Positions 1-5,025 of a stretch of 5,025 bases of DNA are shown in pieces (positions within the stretch are counted from its first letter, which is position 1; the number at the start of each line of letters is the position of its first letter). Position numbers and translations under genes: made by a program. The stretch covers positions 1 through 5,025 of the forward strand of contig SKJM01000696.1 of NCBI GenBank assembly GCA_007122045.1, in the 5' to 3' direction. Source of the DNA: Planctomycetales bacterium (GTDB lineage Bacteria; Planctomycetota; Planctomycetia; Pirellulales; Thermoguttaceae). Below the pieces are notes generated by a model. The model did no database searches. It saw nothing but the letters and a program-made list of their open reading frames with translations, and was not told the DNA's origin.

Positions 1-1058
1 GTCACCAGCGCTTGCGTTTCGCCCCGCTGGAAGAGGGCCGATCCGTGGACGCGGGGCAGTACGTCGACCTTGCAGTCGATCGACCGCAGCGCATTCGCGA
101 CGCGCCCGTCGGCCCGATTGCCGGCAAGAATCATATCGCGGATCACCCGCTGCTCGAGGTCGTGCCAGACGGTGCGGAAGCGCTCCGGGCTGACGGCGTC
201 GGCGGCGTCGGGGTCGGGGTCGGGAATCAGTTCGGCCTCGGCGCGCTCCTTCAGGGCGGAGCATGCCTCGGCGCGGGCCTGCTTCCCTTCGGTTTGGGTG
301 GCTTCCAACAGCGCGTCGTAGTACTGCTGCCGCACCCGTTCGAACAGGCCGTCGTCTTCGGGCACCTCGTACTCTGCCTTCACCGCGCCGGCCTTCTCGG
401 CCAGTTCGTCCTGCATCTCGCATACGGCCACCACATATTCGTGGGCCTTCATGACGGCCTCGGCCATGAGATCCTCGGGCATTTCGCGGGCGAATCCCTC
501 GATCATGAGAATCGACTCGCGGTTGCCGGAGACGATCAGGTCGAGGTCGCTCTGCTCGAGCTGCTCGTGCGTGGGAAAGGGGATCACCTGCCCATCGACG
601 TACCCCACGCGGACCGAACCGAGCGGTCCCAGGAAGGGCATAGGCGAGACGCGCAGCGCGGCCGAGGCGCCGGTCATGGCCAGCACGTCGGGGTCGTGGT
701 GCCGATCGAAGGCCATGACAAAGGCCTGCACCTGGACCTCATCGCGGAACCAATCGGGAAACATGGGGCGGATCGGCCGGTCCATCAGCCGCGAGGTGAG
801 CGTTTCCTTCAACGTCGGGCGGCCCTCGCGCTTGAGGAACCCGCCGGGAAATTTCCCCGCCGCCGCCACCCGCTCGCGGTAATCGCACGTGAGCGGGAAG
901 AAGTCGATGCCGGGCCGGCCCGGTCCGGTGGCCGAAGCCACCAGCACCACCGTTTCGCCATACTGAACCAGACAACTGCCGGCCGCCTGCTTGGCCAGCT
1001 CACCCGTTTCCATGGAGAGGGTGTGGGCTCCAATTTTTCGTTCAACTCGGACTTTCAA
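1..1058 (-). CDS. pnp: Polynucleotide phosphorylase, N-terminal part (cut by left edge)
   Basis: PNPase is a cytoplasmic phosphorolytic 3'-5' exoribonuclease, usually trimeric and part of the RNA degradosome. I translated the frame by hand; it is open for 352 codons to the window edge, about half of the usual ~700 residues. First RNase PH-like domain: about residues 1-215, opening MKVRVERKIG, with the RNA-binding loop as FLKR (74-77, usually FFRR) followed by EGRPTLKETLTSRLMDRPIRP. An all-helical linker spans about 216-310 and includes an acidic PDPDPDAADA stretch (279-288). The second PH domain begins with ADGR (316-319) and LPRVHGSALFQRGETQALV. The catalytic second PH core, KH and S1 domains lie outside. 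The TTG start was chosen because GGGAG (1065-1069) sits 6 nt upstream and the protein then begins exactly where family members do; the frame stays open further upstream without an ATG or GTG that I noticed. It lies 185 bp downstream of rpsO, the conserved order in many bacteria. Identification is near certain. Confidence 0.97.
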   Translation of the reverse strand, partial: MKVRVERKIGAHTLSMETGELAKQAAGSCLVQYGETVVLVASATGPGRPGIDFFPLTCDYRERVAAAGKFPGGFLKREGRPTLKETLTSRLMDRPIRPMFPDWFRDEVQVQAFVMAFDRHHDPDVLAMTGASAALRVSPMPFLGPLGSVRVGYVDGQVIPFPTHEQLEQSDLDLIVSGNRESILMIEGFAREMPEDLMAEAVMKAHEYVVAVCEMQDELAEKAGAVKAEYEVPEDDGLFERVRQQYYDALLEATQTEGKQARAEACSALKERAEAELIPDPDPDAADAVSPERFRTVWHDLEQRVIRDMILAGNRADGRVANALRSIDCKVDVLPRVHGSALFQRGETQALV

Positions 1059-1064
1059 TGCTTG

Positions 1065-1069
1065 CTCCC
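1065..1069 (-). promoter_or_regulatory. Ribosome-binding site of pnp
   Basis: GGGAG on the minus strand lies 6 nt before the TTG at 1058-1056. It is the only clear Shine-Dalgarno match next to a start in this window, and it decides the pnp start at a non-ATG codon. Confidence 0.7.
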
Positions 1070-1116
1070 AACCTTGCTTGCGAGGCGGTGGCGCTTCGAG
1101 AACGGCAACCGAGGCG

Positions 1117-1134
1117 GCGAGGCATTCCCCTCGC
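1117..1134 (-). repeat. Small inverted repeat between rpsO and pnp
   Basis: A perfect 6-bp stem (GCGAGG/CCTCGC) with a 6-nt loop lies about 60 nt before the pnp start. No T-run follows, so it is not a convincing terminator. In Escherichia coli the rpsO-pnp gap carries a terminator and an RNase III-cleaved stem through which PNPase represses itself. This hairpin occupies a comparable place, but a 6-bp stem is common by chance at this GC content, so equivalence is speculative. I see nothing else recognisable in 1059-1243 apart from the pnp ribosome-binding site. Confidence 0.25.
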
Positions 1135-1243
1135 GCAGCACTCCTGCGGCCCTGCGGCAAACCATCCGGCCGCGGCGAAACCGGCGCGCTGGCCGAAGGG
1201 TCGCGACGGGAAGGAAACGGCTTCGAGGGCGAGAGAATCCGCG

Positions 1244-1513
1244 CTACTTGCGGATGCCCAAGCGCCGAAGGATGTCGAGATACCGTTGCGGGTCCACCCG
1301 CTTCAGATAGTCCAACAAACGCCGCCGCCGACTGACCAGCATCAGCAGACCCCGCCGGCAGGCGAAATCTTTCTTGTGCGTGCGAAGATGCTCGGTCAGC
1401 CCGCCGATCCGCGACGTCAGAATCGCGATCTGGACCTCGGGCGAACCGGTATCGGCATCGCCGCGCCGATACTCCCCAATCAACTCTTGCTTCCGCTCTT
1501 TGGTAATGGTCAT
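1244..1513 (-). CDS. rpsO: 30S ribosomal protein S15 (uS15)
   Basis: S15 is a primary binding protein of the small ribosomal subunit; it binds the three-way junction of 16S rRNA helices 20-22 and nucleates assembly of the platform. The 89-residue product has the family's normal length and hallmarks: [16 protein letters not shown] near residues 21-36, [16 protein letters not shown] around 42-57, then the basic [12 protein letters not shown] and a C-terminal LGIRK. HKKD and RRGLL are the conserved rRNA-contact segments. The start is ATG at 1513 and the stop is TAG. No Shine-Dalgarno match lies at normal distance; the nearest GAGG (1534-1537) is 20 nt upstream. pnp follows 185 bp downstream in the same direction. 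A candidate promoter and structured leader lie immediately upstream. S15 is a known autoregulator of its own mRNA in several bacteria, by leader structures that differ between lineages. Identification is near certain. Confidence 0.98.
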   Translation of the reverse strand: MTITKERKQELIGEYRRGDADTGSPEVQIAILTSRIGGLTEHLRTHKKDFACRRGLLMLVSRRRRLLDYLKRVDPQRYLDILRRLGIRK

Positions 1514-1636
1514 CTGCTACTGCGTCTGCTTGACCTCGAGGACCGTCGGCTTCCCGTGAAGCGCGAACCTCCCGGTAGTCCTACTCGATCTCCACCTACC
1601 TGGAACCTTGTGATACGTTTACATCAATACGCTAAA
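1514..1636 (-). promoter_or_regulatory. Candidate structured 5' leader of rpsO
   Basis: If the promoter at 1643-1671 is used, the rpsO mRNA carries about 120 nt of leader. Two simple hairpins are visible: GCTTC/GAAGC with a 4-nt loop (1549-1562), and GGTAG/CTACC (arms 1574-1578 and 1596-1600) enclosing 17 nt. A short palindrome, CCTCGAGG (1534-1541), lies between the first hairpin and the start codon. Known S15 autoregulatory leaders form junctions or pseudoknots near the start that mimic the rRNA site. This leader has comparable size and position and lacks a normal ribosome-binding site, which would suit structure-dependent translation. The regulatory role is inferred, and I could not match it to a described S15 leader class. 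Confidence 0.3.
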
Positions 1637-1642
1637 GGGGTA

Positions 1643-1671
1643 AGTGTAGCATGTCGGCCGACCCATGGGAA
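1643..1671 (-). promoter_or_regulatory. Candidate sigma70-type promoter for rpsO-pnp
   Basis: On the minus strand TTCCCA (1671-1666, four of six matches to TTGACA) is followed after exactly 17 nt by TACACT (1648-1643, four of six to TATAAT). TGC directly precedes the -10, giving an extended TGn -10 element. The predicted start is near 1636. The spacer contains the perfect palindrome GTCGGCCGAC (1653-1662), which adjoins CCCATGGG (1662-1669) overlapping the -35. This could be an operator or simply GC-rich chance. A T-rich tract (1685-1698) lies just upstream of the -35 and might help as a distal UP element. This is the best promoter-like sequence in the gap, but planctomycete promoters are poorly defined. 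Confidence 0.45.
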
Positions 1672-1684
1672 CCCGGGCCGGCCG

Positions 1685-1712
1685 AAAAAACAAAAAAATG
1701 GGCCGCGGCCAT
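1685..1712 (-). terminator. Possible Rho-independent terminator downstream of the kinase gene
   Basis: In the transcribed direction a compact GC-rich hairpin (ATGGC CGCG GCC(C)AT, 1712-1698, with one bulged C) runs straight into T7-G-T6 (1698-1685). The T-tract is strong and stands out in this GC-rich DNA; the stem is short and imperfect, hence only moderate confidence. It lies about 130 nt past the kinase stop and just before the rpsO promoter, a sensible boundary between the two units. The same tract could instead be an A/T-rich promoter-proximal element. A second hairpin with a perfect 5-bp stem (GGACG/CGTCC, 1809-1822) lies 17 nt after the kinase stop but has no T-run. I see no gene in 1713-1839. 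Confidence 0.4.
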
Positions 1713-1839
1713 ACCTACCACCCACCCGACGGTAATTTCTTGGAAACATGGGCAACTTGGGGTAAACAGCGAGGCAATCAACGCCCGAATCCACCACGTT
1801 CAGCAGTTGGACGCGATCGTCCGCCCCCCTTCTCGTCCC

Positions 1840-3378
1840 TCAGCCACGGCTGGGTAACTCGGCCAGGAGGTCGCCCAAGCGGGCCTGGTCACGGGCGGCT
1901 TGGCGGAAAATGGGCAGGAGTTGGTTGTACAGGGCGACGTTCGGCGGGTCGGGCCGGGCGACGGCCTCGACCTGGTGCACTTCGGCGATCCGCCCGAAAT
2001 CGTCCCACAGGCCGCAGGCCACGGCCGCCACCGCCGCCGCGCCCAGCGAACCGGCCTCCTGGCCGACGTTCGTCTTGACGATGTCCACCTCCAGCGCGTC
2101 GGCGAGGATCTGCCGCCACAACGCGCTGCGGCTGGCGCCGCCGACGACCACCATTTCGCCACCCACCTCGCCCAGTGCCCGCAACTCGTCGAGCACCAGC
2201 CGAAGGTTCAGGGCAATGCCTTCCAGCGCGGCGCGGATCACGTCGGCCTGGGTGTGCCCGAGATCGAGGCCCATCAGCGCGCCGCGGATATTCGGGCTGG
2301 CCTCCAGCGACGAACCGCCGGCCAGGCTGGGGTTGAACAGGAGTTTCCGGGCGCCGGGGGGCGACTGGGCGGCCAGGCGGGTCATCGCGTCGTACGGGTC
2401 CTCGCCGGCGGCCTCGGCCTCGGCCGCCAGCTTGGCGCACAGGTGGTCGCGCACCCAGCGAAGCGACGTGCCGCCGGAGAAGATCGCCACGGCCGAGGTG
2501 AACATGCCGGGGATCACGTGGGTGAATACGTACGGCTTCGAGCCGACGTCCAGCAAGGGCCGGGCCGAGGAGACGGCGATCCACATCGACGAGCCGAGCG
2601 AGGCGTACGCGCGGCCCTCGGCAATGTTGCCCGCACCCAGCGCCATGCACGAGTTGTCCACACCACCGCAGGCGACCTGAACGTCGTCGGGCAGGCCCAG
2701 GGCGGCGGCGGCCTCGGGGGCGAGCGTGCCCAGAACCTCGGTCGACGGCACGATTGCGGGAAACAGACCGCGCGGCAGGTCGGCCGCGGCCAGCAGCTCG
2801 TCGGAGTAGTCCCATGCCAGCAGGTCGTACACGCCCGTGCCCGAGGCGTAGGAGGGATCGGTCGCGATGCGCCCGGTGAGGCGGTAGTTGATGTAATCCT
2901 TCGTGCCAATGACCGTATTGACGCGCTGGAACATCTCCGGTTCGTGGTCCCGGTACCACATCACCTTGAAGGCCGTGTAGTGCGCCGGGGGGAAGCCGTT
3001 GCCGGTTTGCTGGTACCACTGTTCCTCGTCCGCCCGTTGGAAGAAGCGGGCCGCCTGGTCGGCGGCCCGCTTGTCGGACCAAATGGGTGTGGCGTCGCGC
3101 AGCACCCGGCCGCCGGCGTCCAGCGGCACGCACCCGAGGCTGTGCCCCGAAATGGCGATGCAGCGGACGCTTGCGGGGTCGGCGCGACCGAGGACCTGCC
3201 GGGTGCTGCCGACGACCGAATCCCACCACGCCTCGGGCCGTTGCTCGTGCCAGCCGGCCCGGGGGTAGTGGGTTTCGTACGGGACAAACACGCTGTTGAG
3301 GCAGCGGCCCGAGGCATCGTACAGCGAGGCCTTGTTGCCGCCGGTTCCCAGGTCGTAGGCGAGGATGGTGTCGGGCAT
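1840..3378 (-). CDS. FGGY-family carbohydrate kinase, xylulokinase-like
   Basis: FGGY kinases are cytoplasmic enzymes that transfer phosphate from ATP to a sugar hydroxyl; related xylulokinases make D-xylulose 5-phosphate. From the ATG at 3378 the protein is 512 residues, near the family's 480-520. The N-terminal phosphate-binding motif DLGTGGNK is at 9-16. The substrate-side turn is SGHSLG (77-82) where XylB has QMHG. TAFKVMW at 135-141 parallels XylB TAPKLLW. GTKDYINYRLTG (158-169) precedes GGVDNS (238-243), whose Asp241 is the expected catalytic base. GGTSLRW is at 302-308, and the C-terminal ATPase half has VVGGASRSALWRQILAD (411-427), which binds adenosine. The frame also allows a GTG start at 3390 (516 residues); neither start has a Shine-Dalgarno match, and ATG was preferred because the conserved fold begins just after it. 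The permease lies 210 bp upstream in the same direction. I recall the GHSLG/GGVDNSCMALGA pattern in clostridial and planctomycete kinases labelled xylulokinase. The actual sugar is unknown; pentulose or hexulose is likely. Confidence 0.92.
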   Translation of the reverse strand: MPDTILAYDLGTGGNKASLYDASGRCLNSVFVPYETHYPRAGWHEQRPEAWWDSVVGSTRQVLGRADPASVRCIAISGHSLGCVPLDAGGRVLRDATPIWSDKRAADQAARFFQRADEEQWYQQTGNGFPPAHYTAFKVMWYRDHEPEMFQRVNTVIGTKDYINYRLTGRIATDPSYASGTGVYDLLAWDYSDELLAAADLPRGLFPAIVPSTEVLGTLAPEAAAALGLPDDVQVACGGVDNSCMALGAGNIAEGRAYASLGSSMWIAVSSARPLLDVGSKPYVFTHVIPGMFTSAVAIFSGGTSLRWVRDHLCAKLAAEAEAAGEDPYDAMTRLAAQSPPGARKLLFNPSLAGGSSLEASPNIRGALMGLDLGHTQADVIRAALEGIALNLRLVLDELRALGEVGGEMVVVGGASRSALWRQILADALEVDIVKTNVGQEAGSLGAAAVAAVACGLWDDFGRIAEVHQVEAVARPDPPNVALYNQLLPIFRQAARDQARLGDLLAELPSRG

Positions 3379-3399
3379 GGTAGCATTCACGGGCCAGCC

Positions 3400-3474
3400 G
3401 GGGAGTGGTCCATTTTTCGGCCAAGAGGCGCCATTTTCCGAATAAGACGATCTCCGAAAAATGGACCTGTCCCC
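3400..3474. repeat. Imperfect palindrome, unit 1 of the intergenic repeat cluster
   Basis: Arms 3400-3420 and 3454-3474 are inverted copies of one another, matching at 19 of 21 positions; the inner 14 bases (3407-3420 with 3454-3467) match perfectly. The arm reads GGGGA, two variable bases, GGTCCATTTTTCGG. The 33-nt centre holds a further partial copy of the arm, CCATTTTCCG (3431-3440). In RNA it would form a long hairpin. It lies between the co-directional permease and kinase genes, close before the kinase start. I found no transposase. Confidence 0.85.
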
Positions 3475-3494
3475 TTACCGGCCGAAGGGGACAG
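3467..3494. repeat. Bridging hairpin between the two palindromes
   Basis: CTGTCCCCTT (3467-3476) and AAGGGGACAG (3485-3494) form a perfect 10-bp stem around an 8-nt loop, using the right arm of unit 1 and the left arm of unit 2. Allowing a one-base bulge it extends by about three pairs. It is therefore an alternative fold competing with the two larger hairpins. Confidence 0.8.
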
Positions 3495-3566
3495 TCCCAT
3501 TTTCGCGGCGAAAGAGCGTTCTCTACAAGGAACACCCCCTCCGCCGCGAAAATTGGGACCGTCCCC
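3487..3566. repeat. Imperfect palindrome, unit 2 of the intergenic repeat cluster
   Basis: Arms 3487-3510 and 3542-3566 are inverted copies differing by one substitution and one inserted base over 24-25 nt. The arm begins GGGGAC(A/G)GTCCC, then A(A)TTTT and CGCGGCG. The 31-nt centre contains a small AGAG/CTCT hairpin (3513-3524). The arms share the GGGGACNGTCCCATTTTCG theme with unit 1, so the two units are related, and the outermost arms make the whole 3400-3566 block a 167-bp element with inverted ends. I saw no clear target-site duplication. It begins 23 nt after the permease stop, where it could protect or terminate the upstream message. It lacks the 5' GTAG foot expected of classical REP/RAYT elements. 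Confidence 0.88.
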
Positions 3567-3588
3567 CCGTGCGAGGTTATCGGGCATG

Positions 3589-5019
3589 TTACTCGGGTTT
3601 GAACTCGAGCGTCTTCCCTTCGAGCCCCAGCTTGGCCAGGACGAAGTACAGTACAAACCCGGCAATCAGGGCCGCCATGGGCGGGGAGGGGATTCCGACG
3701 TTCAGGAACGACAGGGCGGCGACGTTCTCGCCAACGAGGTCCATGGCCCCGAGGATGAAACCGACGGCCCAGGAAACCCACCCGGCTATGTTGAAGCCCG
3801 CCCGCGGACCGGGCCACTTTCGCCCGGCCAGCAAGTAGTCGGCCATCATGGCGCCGCAGATGGGGCCGAACGAGGCGCCGACGACTTTGAACACGTCGAC
3901 CGCTTGTCCGGCGACTCCGCTGACGGCCAGCCCCATCGCCACGAGCGTGCCGATGCCGACGGTGATCGTGGGGTTGACGTTCGGCATCATCTGCTTGAAG
4001 CTGTTGGCGGCGATGAACGCCGGGAAACAGGCCGGCGCGAAAGCGGCCACGGCCAGCAAGAGGAACAGGACGTTGGCGGCGCCCGGGCCGACGATGGCGG
4101 GCATGAGGCGGACCGGGTTGAGTTGCCCCTCGAAATCTCCGGTGATCATGCCGGCGCCGTACGCCCCGGCGACGATGAGCATGGCCAGGCCGCCTGCCAA
4201 GAAGGTAGCGCCGACGACGCCCGCAAGGCCGCCCCATTGCACGTCGTTCGCGTCGCGGTTGTTCATGCCGAAGTCGGCGCCGGCGGCGCCGGCGGTGGCG
4301 AAGAAGCCCACCACGTAGGTCGACATGAACAACAAGACCGCCAGGGGCCCGAGCGGGGCAGCGCCGTTCTCGGCCGCGCCTTCAGCGGCGCCTTCGGCCG
4401 CGCCGAACGTGCCCGGATCGAAGTTGCCCAAACCGCCCACGGTGCTGACAAACAGAATGAGCAAAATGGCTATGGGAATCAGCGGCATGAACGTTGCCAC
4501 TTTCGCCACGTACTGAATGCCGTTGATGCCCACAAAAACGGCGGCCAGGATGAAGACAATGGTCATGGGACCGTGGACCGGGTGGAACCGGGCGATGTCG
4601 GCCATTTCGAATCCAAAGCACAGGGCGATGACGTAGCAGGAGAAGTAGGCGTTCACGGCCAACCAGCCGAACTGCAACACGCCCATCAGGAAGCCGGGCA
4701 TGAACCGCCCGCCGTCAACGCCATACGTGGAAGTTCCCACGATGGACAGGGGAAGGCCGGTCTTCATGCCCAGCAAGCCCGGCACCAGGTAGGTCAAGAA
4801 GTGGCAGAAGAAGGCCGCTATCAGGAGCCCTAACAGCGCGATGCCCAAACCGCTCGCCAGCGTTCCGCCGGGGGTCGGGCTTCCGGAAACCACGTCTTGC
4901 CAGAACACGAACCACAGCATGATCCCGGCGTACGTTTGCGCCGTGCTCTTGTACCATGCCGTCCGGGCCTCTTGGGGCACCGGCTTGGCTGCCGCCACAT
5001 AATCGGGTAGGGACGCCAC
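3589..5019 (-). CDS. NCS1-family nucleobase permease (cytosine/purine permease-like)
   Basis: This is an inner-membrane secondary transporter of the LeuT fold, the family that imports cytosine, purines, allantoin or hydantoins with H+ or Na+. The 476-residue protein shows about 12 hydrophobic segments, roughly at 30-47, 55-80, 86-100, 106-136, 151-170, 174-194, 224-245, 262-292, 305-337, 350-369, 378-395 and 409-463 (the last probably two). Family-like features are the N-terminal PVPQEARTAWYKSTAQTYAGI (14-34; compare PVPQSAR near the CodB N-terminus), QFGWL with Trp119 in the third helix, and GADFGMNNRDANDVQWGG (247-264). Trp119 may correspond to the substrate-stacking Trp of Mhp1; that is inference. 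A loop after about residue 200 carries GAAE three times (206-217). The stop is TAA. The start used is GTG at 5019, but the frame is open to the window edge, so the true start and its ribosome-binding site may lie outside. The kinase follows downstream. Substrate unknown. Confidence 0.88.
   Translation of the reverse strand: MASLPDYVAAAKPVPQEARTAWYKSTAQTYAGIMLWFVFWQDVVSGSPTPGGTLASGLGIALLGLLIAAFFCHFLTYLVPGLLGMKTGLPLSIVGTSTYGVDGGRFMPGFLMGVLQFGWLAVNAYFSCYVIALCFGFEMADIARFHPVHGPMTIVFILAAVFVGINGIQYVAKVATFMPLIPIAILLILFVSTVGGLGNFDPGTFGAAEGAAEGAAENGAAPLGPLAVLLFMSTYVVGFFATAGAAGADFGMNNRDANDVQWGGLAGVVGATFLAGGLAMLIVAGAYGAGMITGDFEGQLNPVRLMPAIVGPGAANVLFLLLAVAAFAPACFPAFIAANSFKQMMPNVNPTITVGIGTLVAMGLAVSGVAGQAVDVFKVVGASFGPICGAMMADYLLAGRKWPGPRAGFNIAGWVSWAVGFILGAMDLVGENVAALSFLNVGIPSPPMAALIAGFVLYFVLAKLGLEGKTLEFKPE
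4369..4404 (-). repeat. Three 12-bp tandem repeats inside the permease gene
   Basis: Three consecutive 12-bp copies encode Gly-Ala-Ala-Glu each (residues 206-217), followed by a degenerate continuation, NGAA. Copies one and three differ only at the last base (GAA against GAG); the middle copy differs at two synonymous third positions (GCC and GCT). The repeat lies in a hydrophilic loop between membrane segments, so copy-number change would be tolerated in frame. Confidence 0.8.
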
Positions 5020-5025
5020 AATCGA

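Noticed and set aside
12..1310. 432-codon plus-strand frame antisense to pnp
   Set aside because: It lies opposite a verified PNPase frame, has antisense-type composition and no recognisable domain.
1058..1735. 225-codon plus-strand frame over the rpsO region and its upstream gap
   Set aside because: It is antisense to the clear S15 gene, has low-complexity Pro/Arg/Gln composition and no family features.
3400..3566. CRISPR array
   Set aside because: The repeats are inverted rather than direct, only two units exist, and there are no regular unique spacers.
3400..3566. Canonical Rho-independent terminator for the permease
   Set aside because: The stems are long, but no uninterrupted T-run follows either in the transcribed direction. 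A transcription-ending or stabilising role remains possible, so it is listed as repeats only.
3387..3587. 66-codon minus-strand frame beginning at an ATG 1 nt after the permease stop and filling the gap to the kinase
   Set aside because: It is a translation of the palindromic arms. The peptide tracks the repeat (KMGLSPS, GTGPFF) and resembles spurious hypothetical proteins that such repeats generate.
3461..3838. 125-codon plus-strand frame starting in the repeat cluster
   Set aside because: It begins in a repeat arm, then runs antisense to the permease; no ribosome-binding site or domain.
1889..4237. 782-codon minus-strand frame overlapping both the permease and the kinase
   Set aside because: An Arg/Gly/Pro-rich shadow in another frame of the same strand; it runs from inside the permease across the repeat cluster into the kinase and has no family features.
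1900..4833. 977-codon plus-strand open frame antisense to the kinase and permease genes
   Set aside because: Its composition (runs of Gly, Ala, Arg, His, Asp, Gln) is what an antisense frame of GC-rich coding DNA gives. It crosses both real genes and the repeat-filled gap with no recognisable domain, while the minus-strand frames encode clear protein families.

Overview
The window is GC-rich (roughly 60-65% by eye) bacterial chromosome. All four genes lie on the minus strand. Reading in the direction of transcription, from high to low coordinates, they are an NCS1-type nucleobase permease, an FGGY-family sugar kinase, rpsO (ribosomal protein uS15) and the N-terminal half of pnp (polynucleotide phosphorylase). 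A planctomycete is the best guess. The reasons are the PNPase and S15 sequence flavour, starts that mostly lack a Shine-Dalgarno sequence, and a GGGGACNGTCCC-type intergenic palindrome that I recall as scattered through planctomycete and some other GC-rich genomes. This assignment comes from memory, not from a search.

Region by region: 1-1058 is pnp, cut by the left edge and starting at TTG behind a good ribosome-binding site. The 185-bp gap 1059-1243 holds that site and one small hairpin. rpsO occupies 1244-1513. The 326-bp gap 1514-1839 holds a hairpin-bearing rpsO leader, a plausible sigma70-type promoter at 1643-1671, and a T-tract/hairpin that may terminate transcription from upstream. 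The kinase occupies 1840-3378 (or to 3390 from an alternative GTG). The gap 3379-3588 is almost filled by two back-to-back imperfect palindromes (3400-3474 and 3487-3566). The permease occupies 3589-5019 and may begin beyond the right edge.

rpsO-pnp is a conserved pairing of translation and RNA turnover. The permease and kinase look like a separate co-directional uptake-and-phosphorylation unit, probably part of a catabolic cluster continuing past the right edge. A nucleobase/nucleoside-type carrier next to a ketose-type kinase fits nucleoside or sugar-conjugate salvage, but the substrate cannot be read from sequence. No tRNA, rRNA, CRISPR array, transposase or phage gene was seen. I found no convincing new enzymatic system; the intergenic palindrome cluster is the most unusual element.
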